Source: Sphingomonas sp. NFR15 (GTDB lineage: Bacteria; Pseudomonadota; Alphaproteobacteria; Sphingomonadales; Sphingomonadaceae). Taken from it: a stretch of 64,000 bases of DNA. A program made the translations under genes and the position numbers. How positions within the stretch are numbered: the stretch's first letter is position 1; the number at the start of each line of letters is the position of its first letter. This document shows positions 1 to 9,025 of the stretch, in pieces. Under the pieces are notes generated by a model. That model was given only the letters and a program-made list of their open reading frames with translations, was not told the DNA's origin and did not search any database. The stretch lies in assembly GCF_900103265.1 (NCBI RefSeq), contig NZ_FMWX01000001.1, positions 1,059,753 to 1,123,752 on the forward strand, read 5' to 3'.

Positions 1-83
1 CCCACTTCGGCCATCAGCGCATGCGCCTCGGCGAGGATCAGCTCCTCGAGCTCTGCGCGGCTATGATCGGATCGGCGGCCCAT
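1..83 (-). CDS. TetR-family transcriptional regulator (N-terminal fragment)
   Basis: Only the first 27 codons lie in the window; the gene runs off the left edge. The start ATG has a good ribosome-binding site on the minus strand (AAGGGG, 6 nt upstream). The visible residues are basic at the very N-terminus and then form an acidic/alanine helix (ELEELILAEAHALMAE), as expected for helix 1 of a TetR/AcrR DNA-binding domain. It is divergent from the lysophospholipid repair gene and two palindromic 13-mers lie between them, so autoregulation and control of that gene is the natural inference. The assignment rests on a short fragment plus context. Confidence 0.55.
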   Translation of the reverse strand, partial: MGRRSDHSRAELEELILAEAHALMAEV

Positions 84-105
84 GAGCGCCCCTTAAAACA
101 AAAAA

Positions 106-141
106 TGAACACCGTCTAATTCTTATATTGAACACCGCTCA
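106..141. promoter_or_regulatory. Pair of TetR-type operator half-palindromes
   Basis: TGAACACCGTCTA (106-118) and TGAACACCGCTCA (129-141) are two related 13-mers 23 bp apart, about two helical turns. The second is nearly palindromic (TGAAC / GCTCA around a 3-bp centre). They flank a TATATT hexamer (124-129) in the divergent promoter region between the TetR fragment and the acyltransferase gene. This is the expected place for an operator; binding by this regulator is inferred. Confidence 0.45.
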
Positions 142-212
142 TTTATGTGGCACGTCGTGATCGTCAGTTGCGGACGGCAACCAATGCGCGTCCGCCCCGT
201 TCGGAGATGACA

Positions 213-3200
213 ATGTCGGCACCCGATTTCTCGCTCCTCGCCAAGCGTCGCTTCGGCCCGCTGTTCGTCGTCCAGTTCCTCGGGGCGTTCAACGACAACG
301 TGCTCAAGTTCGCGATGCTGTTCCTTGCCAACTTCACGCTCTACGCGGGGCAGCCGGCCAAGGCGGAGATGCTCGCGACGATCGCGACCGGCATCTTCAT
401 CCTCCCCTATTTCCTGTTCTCGGCGCTTGGCGGGCAGATCGCCGACGCATGGGACAAGGCCAAGCTGATCCGGTTGGTCAAGACCGCCGAGATCGCCTTC
501 ATGGGCATCGGTCTTGCCGGCTTCTGGTTCCAGTCGGTGCCGCTGCTGCTCGTCGCTTTGTTCATGATGGGGTGCCACTCGACGCTGTTCGGTCCAGTCA
601 AATATTCGATCATGCCGCAGCAACTCGCGCCCAAGGAGATCATGGGCGCGACCGGTGTGATCGAGGCTGGCACCTTCCTCGCGATCCTCGGCGGGCAGTT
701 GCTCGCGGGCGTGGTGCAGCCGTGGCAGGCGGGCATGATCGCGACCGCGCTGGCGGCGTGCGGGCTGGTCGCCAGCCTCGCCATCGCGCCCGCCCCGCCG
801 GTCCGCGCCGACGTGCGGATCGAGCGCAATCCGTTCAAGAGCACCTGGCACGTCCTGAAGGCCGCGCATGACGGCGAAGGCGTGTGGCTGTGCATCCTCG
901 GCATTAGCTGGTTCTTCGCGGTCGGCGCGATCCTCGTCTCGCAATTTCCGTCCTTGGTGACGGCGCGGTTGGGCGGTGCGTCGCCCGTCGTGACGCTGTT
1001 CCTGCTGACCTTCTCGATCGCGGTCGCGCTCGGCTCGCTGTTCGTCAACCGGCTGCTCGCGGGCGAAGTCTCGGCGCGCTACGTGCCGGTGGCGGCGCTG
1101 CTGATGGCCGGGTTCATGATCGATCTGTGGCTGTCGACCTCGTCCTATGTCGTCCACGCGCCCAACCCCGGCATGCTGACCTTCGCGCGCAGCGACGGCG
1201 GGTGGCGAGTGCTGCTCGATCTCGCCGGCATCTCGTTCGCGGGCGGGATGTTCATCGTGCCGCTCTATGCGATCCTGCAGACCGCCAGTCCGCCCGAGGA
1301 ACGCTCGCGGATCATCGCCGCCAACAACATCCTCAACGCCGCCGTCACGGTGGCGGTGGTGGCGGCGGTCGCCGGGCTTCAGGCGAGCGGCACCGGCGCA
1401 CCGGGGGTGATCGGCGCGCTCGGCTTCGCGACGTTGGCGGTGGCGCTGATCTCGTGCTGGCTGTTGCCCGAAACGGTCATCAAGGCGGTGATGCGCTGGC
1501 TGCTGACCATGCTGTACCGTGTAGAGGTCGCGGGTGGCGAGAACATGCCGCAACCGGGTGAGCGCGCGGTGGTGGTGGTCAACCATGTGTCGTGGCTCGA
1601 CGGGCTGCTGCTCGCGGTGTTCCTGCCCGGCAAGCCGGTGTTCGCGGTGCACACCGCGGTGACCAAACGCTGGTGGATGGCGCCCGCGCTGAAACTGTTC
1701 CGCGCCTTCCCGGTCGATCCGACCAACCCGATGTCGGCCAAGGCGATGGTGCGCGCGGTGAAGGCGGGCAATACGCTCGTCATCTTCCCCGAAGGCCGCA
1801 TCACCGTGACGGGTGCGCTGATGAAGGTGTTCGACGGCCCCGGCATGGTTGCCGACAAGGCTGACGCGCCGATCGTGCCGGTGCGGATCGAGGGGGCGCA
1901 GTTCACCCCCTTCTCCTATCTGCGCGGCAAGGTGCGGACGCGGCTGTTCCCCAAGATTTCGCTGACCGTGCTGCCGCCGCGCCGTTTCCACATCGACGGC
2001 GAGATGACGGCGCGCGCGCGCCGCGCCGCAGCCGGACGCCAGCTCTATGACGAGATGAGCGCGATGATCTTCGCGACCTCGCATATCGACCGGACCTTGT
2101 TCGAGGCGTTGGTGGATGCCAGCCATCTGAGCGGTGCGGGCAAGCCGGTGGTCGAGGATATGAAGCGCACGCCGCTCAGCTACGGCCGGCTCGTCACCGG
2201 CAGCCTCGCGCTCGGGCGCGCGCTGGAGCCGGGCACGAAGCCGGGCGAGGCGATCGGCGTGCTGCTGCCCAACGTCTCGGCGGTGGTGGTGACGTTCTTC
2301 GGATTGCAGGCGACCGGGCGGGTGCCGGCGATGCTCAATTACACCGCCGGCCTCGCCAATCTCAAGGCGGCGTGCGCCGCCGCCGAGCTGCGGACGATCG
2401 TGACGGCACGCGCTTTCATCGATCAGGCGAAGCTCGCGGCGGTAATCGAGGGACTCACCGCCGAAGGGATCACGGTGCGCTATCTGGAGGATGTCTCCGC
2501 CGGGATCGGCGCGTTCGCCAAGCTGCGCGCGCTGGTCGCGACGCGGTTCGCAGCGCATCTCCACGCCCGCCGCCGGATCGCGCCGGATGCGCCGGCGGTG
2601 ATCCTGTTCACCAGCGGCTCGGAAGGTCTGCCCAAGGGTGTCGTGCTCACGCATCGCAACCTGCTCGCCAATTGCGCGCAGATCGCGGCGCGGATCGATT
2701 TCAGCGGGTCGGACATGGTGCTGAACGCGCTGCCGGTGTTCCACAGCTTCGGGCTGACCGGGGGCACGCTGTTGCCGATCCTGTCGGGCGTGAAGACGCT
2801 GCTGTACCCAAACCCGCTCCACTACCGGATCGTGCCTGCGCTTGCTTACGACGCCAACGCCACGATCCTGTTCGGCACCGACACCTTCCTCGCCGGCTAT
2901 GCGCGGATGGCACATAGCTATGACTTCTACGCGATGCGCTACGTCTTCGCCGGAGCCGAGCGCGTGCGGGACGAGACGCGCAAAAGCTGGATGGAGAAGT
3001 TCGGGCTGCGCATCCTCGAAGGCTATGGCGCGACCGAGGCGGGGCCGGTGATCGCGGTCAACACGCCGATGCACTTCAAGACCGGCAGCGTCGGGCGACT
3101 GCTGCCCGGTATCGAGGGGCGGCTCGATCCGGTGCCGGGGATCGGCGGCGGCGGCAAACTGTCGATCCGCGGGCCTAATGTGATGGCGGGCTATCTCAAG

Positions 3201-3614
3201 GCCGATCGGCCGGGCGTGCTGCAACCGCCCGAGGGCGGGTGGCACGACACCGGCGACATCGTCGAGGTCGACGAGGCGGGGTTCGCGACGATCAAGGGCC
3301 GCGCCAAGCGCTTTGCCAAGATCGGCGGCGAGATGGTGTCGCTGCCGGCGGTGGAGGGCTATGCGGCCCGGCTTTGGCCCGGGGCGCAACACGGCGTGGT
3401 GACGCGGCCCGATGCCAAGAAGGGCGAGCAGCTCGTGCTGTTCACCACGCGCACCAACGCCAAGGCCGCCGATCTCCAAGCCTGGGGGCGCGCGAACGGC
3501 ATCGCCGAACTCGCGATCCCGCGCGACATCCGCGTGGTGGACGCGTTGCCGGTGCTCGGCACGGGCAAGACCGATTACGTGACGATGGGCGCGATGGCGG
3601 ACGCCGCGGCGTGA
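213..3614 (+). CDS. Fused lysophospholipid transporter / 2-acylglycerophospholipid acyltransferase / acyl-ACP synthetase
   Basis: A 1133-aa three-domain protein of the inner membrane. Residues 1 to about 420 are an MFS transporter resembling LplT (opening with an FGPLFVVQFLGAFNDN motif). About 430-620 is a PlsC acyltransferase with the HX4D motif (H458, D463) and FPEGR (525-529). About 650-1133 is an AMP-binding ligase with the P-loop FTSGSEGLPKG (799-809), GYGATE (937-942) and an adenylate-binding D1015. In E. coli, LplT and Aas are separate adjacent genes that flip and reacylate lysophospholipids; here they are fused. ATG 213 is chosen because GGAG ends 6 nt upstream; ATG 207 has no space for a ribosome-binding site. 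A divergent TetR gene probably regulates it. The symbol aas would apply only to the C-terminal part. Confidence 0.9.
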   Translation: MSAPDFSLLAKRRFGPLFVVQFLGAFNDNVLKFAMLFLANFTLYAGQPAKAEMLATIATGIFILPYFLFSALGGQIADAWDKAKLIRLVKTAEIAFMGIGLAGFWFQSVPLLLVALFMMGCHSTLFGPVKYSIMPQQLAPKEIMGATGVIEAGTFLAILGGQLLAGVVQPWQAGMIATALAACGLVASLAIAPAPPVRADVRIERNPFKSTWHVLKAAHDGEGVWLCILGISWFFAVGAILVSQFPSLVTARLGGASPVVTLFLLTFSIAVALGSLFVNRLLAGEVSARYVPVAALLMAGFMIDLWLSTSSYVVHAPNPGMLTFARSDGGWRVLLDLAGISFAGGMFIVPLYAILQTASPPEERSRIIAANNILNAAVTVAVVAAVAGLQASGTGAPGVIGALGFATLAVALISCWLLPETVIKAVMRWLLTMLYRVEVAGGENMPQPGERAVVVVNHVSWLDGLLLAVFLPGKPVFAVHTAVTKRWWMAPALKLFRAFPVDPTNPMSAKAMVRAVKAGNTLVIFPEGRITVTGALMKVFDGPGMVADKADAPIVPVRIEGAQFTPFSYLRGKVRTRLFPKISLTVLPPRRFHIDGEMTARARRAAAGRQLYDEMSAMIFATSHIDRTLFEALVDASHLSGAGKPVVEDMKRTPLSYGRLVTGSLALGRALEPGTKPGEAIGVLLPNVSAVVVTFFGLQATGRVPAMLNYTAGLANLKAACAAAELRTIVTARAFIDQAKLAAVIEGLTAEGITVRYLEDVSAGIGAFAKLRALVATRFAAHLHARRRIAPDAPAVILFTSGSEGLPKGVVLTHRNLLANCAQIAARIDFSGSDMVLNALPVFHSFGLTGGTLLPILSGVKTLLYPNPLHYRIVPALAYDANATILFGTDTFLAGYARMAHSYDFYAMRYVFAGAERVRDETRKSWMEKFGLRILEGYGATEAGPVIAVNTPMHFKTGSVGRLLPGIEGRLDPVPGIGGGGKLSIRGPNVMAGYLKADRPGVLQPPEGGWHDTGDIVEVDEAGFATIKGRAKRFAKIGGEMVSLPAVEGYAARLWPGAQHGVVTRPDAKKGEQLVLFTTRTNAKAADLQAWGRANGIAELAIPRDIRVVDALPVLGTGKTDYVTMGAMADAAA

Positions 3615-3804
3615 CGCGAAACCTCCGCAATAGCTTCGTCGTCATGCCGGACGGGTTCCAGTACCCACCCCGCCACTGATGCCGATATGTGACAGTAACC
3701 GGCAATCGGCCCTGCCGCGAATCTGAAACATTCCTGACGCCATATCGTCTTCCAGCGCCTCTACCCGCCCGCTTTGTTGCAGTGCCGCAAAGAGGGAAGA
3801 GACG

Positions 3805-6222
3805 ATGAAGACCGGTCTGATTTCCATGATCGCGCTGGCCACGGGGATCGCCAGCACGCCGTTCGCCGCACATGCCGCCGATGCCGCCCCCGCCCCGGCG
3901 GCGGCCCCGGCCGATGACGCCGCACCTGCGGGGGACGACGACCAGCAGATCGTCGTCACCGGCCGCCGCACGCGCTCGGTCGTCGAGATGGACGGCATCC
4001 AGATCCAGAAGCAACTGCCCGGCATCAACCCGCTGAAGGCGATCCAGACACTGCCCGGCGTCACCTTCCTCACCGCCGACCCGTGGGGCAATAACGAGCA
4101 GAACATCTCGCTCTTCATCCACGGCTTCAACCAGCAGCAGCTCGGCTACACGCTCGACGGCATTCCGCTCGGCGACCAGACCTACGGCAATTACAACGGC
4201 CTCGCGCCGCAGCGCGCGGTGATCTCGGAGAATGTCGGGCGTGTCACGCTAGCGAGCGGCGCGGGCGACCTGGGCACCGCATCGACCAGCAACCTCGGCG
4301 GCACGATCGACACCTTCTCGAGCGATCCCAAGCACGAGATGGGCGGCACGATCGCGCAGACCTTCGGCAGCTACAACACCTACCGCACCTTCGTCCGCAT
4401 CGACAGCGGCGATCTCGGCACCGGCAGCGCCTTCTATCTCTCGGGCGTGCGGCAGGATGCCCGCGCGTGGGACTTCAACGGCCATCAGGGCGGCTATCAG
4501 GCCAATGGCAAGTTCGTCCATGACGACGCCACCGGCAAGTTCACCATCTACGCCGCCTATTCGGACAAGACCGAGCCGAACGAGGACGCGACCGTCATCA
4601 CCCCGGCGAACCGCGCGACCGCGCCCTATACGCGCCCGTTCTTCTATCCCGATTTCGCCGGCATGCAGACCTATCTGAACTCCGGCGCATACAAGGCGGC
4701 GGGTTCGAATTACCGAAACTATTATTCGGACGCGCAGCGCACCGATTATCTGGCGTACGCGAAATACGACTGGCGGATCAGCGACCGCGTCACCTGGACC
4801 AACCAGGCCTATGCGCATCACAACGACGGCGTCGGCGTCGTCGCCGGGCCGATCGACGTCGCCGGCCTGCCGGGGCTGTTCTCCTTCTATTATCCCGGCG
4901 TCCCCGGCAGCAGCCCGACCTCGGCGGCGAACCTCGCGCGGCTTTCGACGATCTTCGGCGGCTCGGGCCTCGCGACCCGCACCACCGAATATCAGATCGA
5001 TCGCGGCGGCATCCTCTCGACGCTGAGCGCGCACCTCGGCAACCATGAGATCGAAGTCGGCGGCTGGTACGAACGGCAAAGCTCGTCGGCGTTCCGGCGC
5101 TGGTATGCGCTCGACGTCAACAATCCCTCGTCGCCCTACACCCGCCCGTTCGATCAGGCCGCGCCGCTCATCACGCAATACGGCAGCCGCATCACCGTCG
5201 ACGAAATCCAAACGCACATTCAGGATACCTGGCACATCCTGCCGAACGTGACCGTGCTGGCCGGCTTCAAGAGCACCTTCCAGAAGGCGCGCCAGGACGT
5301 CCCGGTCCAGCCGATCCCCGGATCTTTCTCGAACTCGACGGCGCTGCCGGTGGGGCGCATCAACACCGACAAGGCGTTCCTGCCCGAGATCGGCGCGACC
5401 TGGGCGGTGACCGAACACGACCAGTTCTTCGTCAACGCGCAGCAGAACATTCGCCAGTTCCCGACCAGCGCCGCCACTGGCCTGTCACCGTTCGCGCTCG
5501 GCAGCCAGCCGGTGTTCGAGGATTTCAAGGCCAACGTGAAGCCGGAGACGAGCTGGACCTATGAAGTCGGCGCGCGCGCACAGCACGCGGTTTCACTCGG
5601 CCCGATCACCGGCTTCGAAGGGCAGATCAGCTATTATCACGTTGATTTCAGCAACCGCCTGCTCGCGCTCAGCCCGACGACCGTCATCACCTCGATCATC
5701 AGCGGCGCGGCGATCATCCAGAACGTCGGCGACGTGAAGACCAACGGGGTCGATTTCGCGGCGACGCTGCATTTCGGGCCGCATTTCTCGATCTACAACG
5801 CGGTGTCGTACAACGACTCGCAGTACCAGCAGAACTATTCGACCGGCGTTCCGGCGGTGGTGGTGCCGACCGCTGGCAAACAGGTGCCCGGCTCGCCGAA
5901 ATGGCTCAACAAGACCGTCGTCTCGGCCAATTACGGCATCTTCGACCTGCAGTTCACCGGCGATTATCTCGGCCGCCGCTTCGCGACCTACACCAACGAT
6001 CTGTCGGTGCCAGGCTACTTCACTCTTGCCGGCCGCATCGGCGTCGCCGTCCCGCTGAACGACGCGATGTTCGTGAAGACGCTCAACCTCAGCGTCAACG
6101 TGACCAACATCACCGATCAGAAGGGCGCGTCGACGCTCAGCATCGGTGCGGCATCAGGCACGTTCAACCAGTTCCCGGTCGCGCCGCGGCAGGTGTTCGG
6201 CACGATCAGCGTCAACTTCTGA
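3805..6222 (+). CDS. TonB-dependent receptor
   Basis: An 805-aa outer-membrane receptor. It has a Sec signal peptide ending near AAHA (about residue 25), an alanine/proline linker, a TonB-box-like QQIVVTGRR near residue 50, a plug domain to about 190 and a beta-barrel ending in the typical terminal phenylalanine (TISVNF). A purine-rich ribosome-binding site (GGGAAGAG) precedes ATG 3805. It stands alone: no sigma factor, FecR or catabolic gene is adjacent, so the substrate cannot be deduced. The 190 bp upstream hold no promoter I can support. A strong stem-loop at 6251-6278 lies just after its stop. Confidence 0.92.
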   Translation: MKTGLISMIALATGIASTPFAAHAADAAPAPAAAPADDAAPAGDDDQQIVVTGRRTRSVVEMDGIQIQKQLPGINPLKAIQTLPGVTFLTADPWGNNEQNISLFIHGFNQQQLGYTLDGIPLGDQTYGNYNGLAPQRAVISENVGRVTLASGAGDLGTASTSNLGGTIDTFSSDPKHEMGGTIAQTFGSYNTYRTFVRIDSGDLGTGSAFYLSGVRQDARAWDFNGHQGGYQANGKFVHDDATGKFTIYAAYSDKTEPNEDATVITPANRATAPYTRPFFYPDFAGMQTYLNSGAYKAAGSNYRNYYSDAQRTDYLAYAKYDWRISDRVTWTNQAYAHHNDGVGVVAGPIDVAGLPGLFSFYYPGVPGSSPTSAANLARLSTIFGGSGLATRTTEYQIDRGGILSTLSAHLGNHEIEVGGWYERQSSSAFRRWYALDVNNPSSPYTRPFDQAAPLITQYGSRITVDEIQTHIQDTWHILPNVTVLAGFKSTFQKARQDVPVQPIPGSFSNSTALPVGRINTDKAFLPEIGATWAVTEHDQFFVNAQQNIRQFPTSAATGLSPFALGSQPVFEDFKANVKPETSWTYEVGARAQHAVSLGPITGFEGQISYYHVDFSNRLLALSPTTVITSIISGAAIIQNVGDVKTNGVDFAATLHFGPHFSIYNAVSYNDSQYQQNYSTGVPAVVVPTAGKQVPGSPKWLNKTVVSANYGIFDLQFTGDYLGRRFATYTNDLSVPGYFTLAGRIGVAVPLNDAMFVKTLNLSVNVTNITDQKGASTLSIGAASGTFNQFPVAPRQVFGTISVNF

Positions 6223-6250
6223 CGAGTCACCCGACGTTCGCGCCGAACCA

Positions 6251-6278
6251 GAGCGGCTGGCTGGCGCGCCAGCCGCTC
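6251..6278 (+). terminator. Stem-loop after the TonB receptor
   Basis: A perfect 11-bp GC-rich stem (GAGCGGCTGGC / GCCAGCCGCTC) with a 6-nt loop, 28 bp after the receptor stop codon. No T-run follows, so it is a weak intrinsic terminator or a 3'-end stabiliser. Confidence 0.5.
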
Positions 6279-6280
6279 GG

Positions 6281-6313
6281 TTGACGTCCGTGCGATGATG
6301 CATATACATCATC
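6281..6313 (+). promoter_or_regulatory. Promoter with embedded palindromic operator for the MarR-MFS pair
   Basis: TTGACG (6281-6286) and TATACA (6303-6308) form a sigma-70-like promoter with a 16-bp spacer. The -10 hexamer sits inside the dyad GATGATGCATATACATCATC (6294-6313), whose outer 7-bp arms are perfectly complementary. A repressor on the dyad would block the promoter, the usual MarR autoregulation design. The predicted transcript would start within a few bases of the ATG at 6317. Confidence 0.6.
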
Positions 6314-6316
6314 GCC

Positions 6317-6751
6317 ATGTCCACCACATCAGACCCCGCCTGCGCCTGCACGACGCTTCGCAAGGCGACCCGCGCCATCACGCGCCTCTATGACGAGGCG
6401 CTGGCGCCGACCGGCATGACGATCACGCAATTCGCGATCCTGCGCAACGTGGCGCGGCGTGGCACGGTCGCGCTCAGCCGGCTCGCCGAGATATTGGTGA
6501 TGGAGCGGACGTCGTTGTATCGGGCGCTCGCGCCTCTCGAAAGGCTCGGCTGGCTCGCGATCGCCGACGCCGGCGCGCGGACCAAGGCCGTGACCGTCAC
6601 CGATGCGGGACATGAAGCGCTGGAGCGCGCCGGCGCGCCGTGGCAGGCGATGCAGAGGCGCTTGATCGGCGCGTTCGGGGCGGAGCAATGGGCCGCGCTC
6701 GAAGCCACGCTCGGCCGTTTGTCCACGCTCGCGCAAGAAGCCGACGCATGA
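6317..6751 (+). CDS. MarR-family transcriptional regulator
   Basis: A 144-aa winged-helix regulator. Residues 38-95 match the MarR fold: helix-turn-helix around LSRLAEILVMERTSLYRAL, then a wing with the family-typical DAGARTKAVTVTDAG. The start has no ribosome-binding site and lies only 3 bp after the palindrome at 6294-6313, so the message may be leaderless. The stop overlaps the next gene's start (ATGA), so it is co-translated with an MFS exporter. By family precedent it represses its own operon until a small aromatic or drug-like ligand binds; the ligand is unknown. Confidence 0.88.
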   Translation: MSTTSDPACACTTLRKATRAITRLYDEALAPTGMTITQFAILRNVARRGTVALSRLAEILVMERTSLYRALAPLERLGWLAIADAGARTKAVTVTDAGHEALERAGAPWQAMQRRLIGAFGAEQWAALEATLGRLSTLAQEADA

Positions 6752-8007
6752 TCCCGCGCGTGCCGCCGCGATTCTACGCTTATGTCGTCGTCGCGGTGAC
6801 GTTCCTCGCCTTGCTGGTCTCGGCGGGCTTGCGCTCGGCGCCGGGCGTGATGATGGTACCGCTGGAGATGCACTTCGGCTGGGATCGCGCGACCATCTCC
6901 GCCTCGGCCGCGATCGGAATCTTCTTTTACGGGCTGGTCGGGCCGTTCGCGGCGGCGCTGATGCAGAGCATCGGCATTCGCCGCACGATGCTCGGCGGCC
7001 TGGGGCTAATGGCGGCGGCAACGATCGCCAGCCTGAAGATGACCGAGCCTTGGCACTATGTGCTGAGCTGGGGCGTGGTCTCAGGGATCGGCAGCGGCGC
7101 GGTCGCCTCGGTGCTCGGCGCGGCGGTGGTCAACCGCTGGTTCGCGACCCGGCAGGGCCTCGTGATGGGGATGCTGAGCGCGAGCACCGCGACGGGCGCG
7201 CTGGTGTTCCTGCCGATGCTCGCGTGGCTTTCGAGCGCGGGCGACTGGAAGCCGGTCGCCACGGCGGTGAGTATCGCCGCGCTCGCCCTGATCCCGTTGG
7301 TATGGCTGCTGATCCCGGAACATCCCGGCGACGTCGGCACCGGCCGGTTCGGCGAGGCGGAGCCGACCGCCCCGCCCGCGATGAAACAGGCGGCGACGCC
7401 GCTGCTTGCGTTCGAGGCTTTGTTCCGGGCAAGCCGCAACCCGGTGTTCTGGCTGTTGTTCAGCACCTTCTTCGTCTGCGGGCTGACCACCAACGGGCTG
7501 ATCGGCACGCATATGATCGCGTTCTGCGGCGATCACGGCATCGCCCCGGTGGCGGCGGCGGGGCTTCTGTCGATGATGGGCGTGTTCGACCTGATCGGCA
7601 CGACCGCGTCGGGCTGGCTGACCGACCGCTACGATCCCCGAAAACTGCTGATGGTTTATTACGGCCTGCGCGGGGCATCGCTGATCGCGCTGCCGTTCAT
7701 CGACCTTTCGGCGCTCAGCCTCACCGTGTTCGCGGTGTTCTACGGGCTCGACTGGATCGCGACCGTGCCGCCCACCGTCAAGCTCTCCAACCAGGCGTTC
7801 GGCGAACGCGATGCGCCGGTGATGTTCGGTTGGATCATGGTCGGCCATCAACTCGGCGCCGCGACCGCCGCGTTCGGTGCGGGCGCGATCCGGGAGGCGA
7901 CCGGCACGTACCTGCCCGCTTTCGTCATCGCGGGCCTGTTCGGTCTGATCGCCTCGGGACTGTTTGTGGCGGGCGGACGCGCCGCACCACGAACCGCCGC
8001 CGCCTGA
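6748..8007 (+). CDS. MFS transporter
   Basis: A 419-aa inner-membrane protein with about 12 hydrophobic segments and the loop motif GWLTDRYDPRKLL, typical of the major facilitator superfamily. The ATG at 6748 overlaps the MarR stop by 4 bp (ATGA); longer in-frame starts would lie inside the marR gene. The C-terminal half has charged loops as in organic-acid or drug transporters of this family. Coupling to a MarR repressor suggests uptake or export of a small molecule sensed by the regulator. The substrate and direction cannot be read from sequence. Confidence 0.88.
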   Translation: MIPRVPPRFYAYVVVAVTFLALLVSAGLRSAPGVMMVPLEMHFGWDRATISASAAIGIFFYGLVGPFAAALMQSIGIRRTMLGGLGLMAAATIASLKMTEPWHYVLSWGVVSGIGSGAVASVLGAAVVNRWFATRQGLVMGMLSASTATGALVFLPMLAWLSSAGDWKPVATAVSIAALALIPLVWLLIPEHPGDVGTGRFGEAEPTAPPAMKQAATPLLAFEALFRASRNPVFWLLFSTFFVCGLTTNGLIGTHMIAFCGDHGIAPVAAAGLLSMMGVFDLIGTTASGWLTDRYDPRKLLMVYYGLRGASLIALPFIDLSALSLTVFAVFYGLDWIATVPPTVKLSNQAFGERDAPVMFGWIMVGHQLGAATAAFGAGAIREATGTYLPAFVIAGLFGLIASGLFVAGGRAAPRTAAA

Positions 8008-8029
8008 GATCGTCTCGAACCGCTGGCGG

Positions 8030-8686
8030 CTACTCCGCCAGTCCGGTGGCAACTCCGACATTGTGGCTGGAAATCCAGCGGCCGACATCCTCGAACGCGA
8101 GCAGTTCGTTGAATGCGATGCCCGCGCACGCATCGGCACGCCACCGCACCGAACCGGTGAGCACCGGCAGGCCAGAGACCGAAAGCACCACGTCGTCGCC
8201 GACCCGGCCCGGGTCGCTCAGATAGACTCGCGCGCCCCCTTGCGAGATGTTGGCGAGCGCAACGGGCTGATAGCGTGCGCCCGAGCGGAGCCGCGCCGGC
8301 ACGCTGACCGCGACGCGCGGCGCGCGCGCGACATAGCCCGAGGTCGGCGTGGATTCGGTGAGGACTTCGGCGATGTCGATGAACTGGCTGAACCGGACCC
8401 CCATCAACTCCGGGCGGCGCCAGACCACCCGGCCCCGCACGATCTTCGACGAGCGGAACTCGATCTTCACCGCGTCGCCGACCTCCAGATCGGAGAAGAT
8501 ATGCGCCATCAGCCCGCCGCGCGAGATGTTGCGGACGAGGCACAGTTCCTCGCCGAGCGCGGTGCGCAGGATAGCCGCCTTCAGGATCGACAGGTTGCGG
8601 GCGTCGGCACGGCGCTCGGGCGCCGGCGGCACGTCATCGGACATCGAGATGACGGTCAAGGCTTTGTCGTTGCGATGGTCGAACAT
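8030..8686 (-). CDS. Tandem PilZ-domain protein (c-di-GMP binding)
   Basis: A 218-aa cytoplasmic protein with two PilZ domains. The first (about 22-115) has the RxxxR motif (R26, R30) and NISRGG (53-58). The second (about 120-212) has RAPRVAV and NISQGGA. These are the two signature motifs that bind cyclic di-GMP, so both domains may be competent. The start ATG at 8686 is preceded by GGAGAG on the minus strand; the longer frame to 8785 has no comparable site. It is transcribed alone, convergent with the MFS gene. Targets in motility or envelope control are plausible but not shown. Confidence 0.85.
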   Translation of the reverse strand: MFDHRNDKALTVISMSDDVPPAPERRADARNLSILKAAILRTALGEELCLVRNISRGGLMAHIFSDLEVGDAVKIEFRSSKIVRGRVVWRRPELMGVRFSQFIDIAEVLTESTPTSGYVARAPRVAVSVPARLRSGARYQPVALANISQGGARVYLSDPGRVGDDVVLSVSGLPVLTGSVRWRADACAGIAFNELLAFEDVGRWISSHNVGVATGLAE

Positions 8687-8859
8687 GGCCGCTCTCTCCC
8701 CGGCGTGACGCGCCATTGTGCTGGCCGGTCGAGCTATGCCCGGCGCTAACCCCAAATTGGGTATCGAGATTTCGTTTACGCGCACTTAATTTTCCGGGGA
8801 TCGGATGCGTTCCGCGCAATCAGAGCTGCCCTGTTCGCACTTGCAGCATTTTCATTTCC

Positions 8860-8936
8860 GCCGCAAAGAGGGCGTGCCTTTCAGGCATCCTCTCCTAAAA
8901 CTTTCAAAGGCCGCCCTCCGGGGCGGCCCTTTTTTT
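8860..8936 (+). ncRNA. Candidate small RNA ending in an intrinsic terminator
   Basis: No plus-strand gene precedes this site, yet it ends in a textbook terminator: GGCCGCCC / GGGCGGCC around TCCG (8909-8928), then seven T (8930-8936). Just upstream is a second hairpin: AGAGG (8867-8871) pairs with CCTCT (8889-8893) and TGCCT (8875-8879) with AGGCA (8883-8887). A short single-stranded CCTAAAACTTTCAAA joins the two. The CTCTCCT stretch could pair with ribosome-binding sites, as in alphaproteobacterial suhB/mmgR-type RNAs; that likeness is only impressionistic. The 5' end is uncertain and no promoter was assigned. The hairpin could instead serve as a terminator for the minus-strand efflux operon. 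Within 8687-9025 nothing else is recognised. Confidence 0.5.
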
Positions 8937-9025
8937 GTCGCGAACATGCCGGGTGGCAGGTACCGCGACCCGGCAAGCGCGTTCCCGCTGCCGTGCCACC
9001 GATCCTCGCGCGTGCGGGTATGCGG

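Noticed and set aside
123..3479. Very long minus-strand open frame (1118 codons) opposite the lysophospholipid gene
   Set aside because: The His/Arg/Asp-rich product is typical of antisense frames in GC-rich DNA; the plus strand has three recognisable domains.
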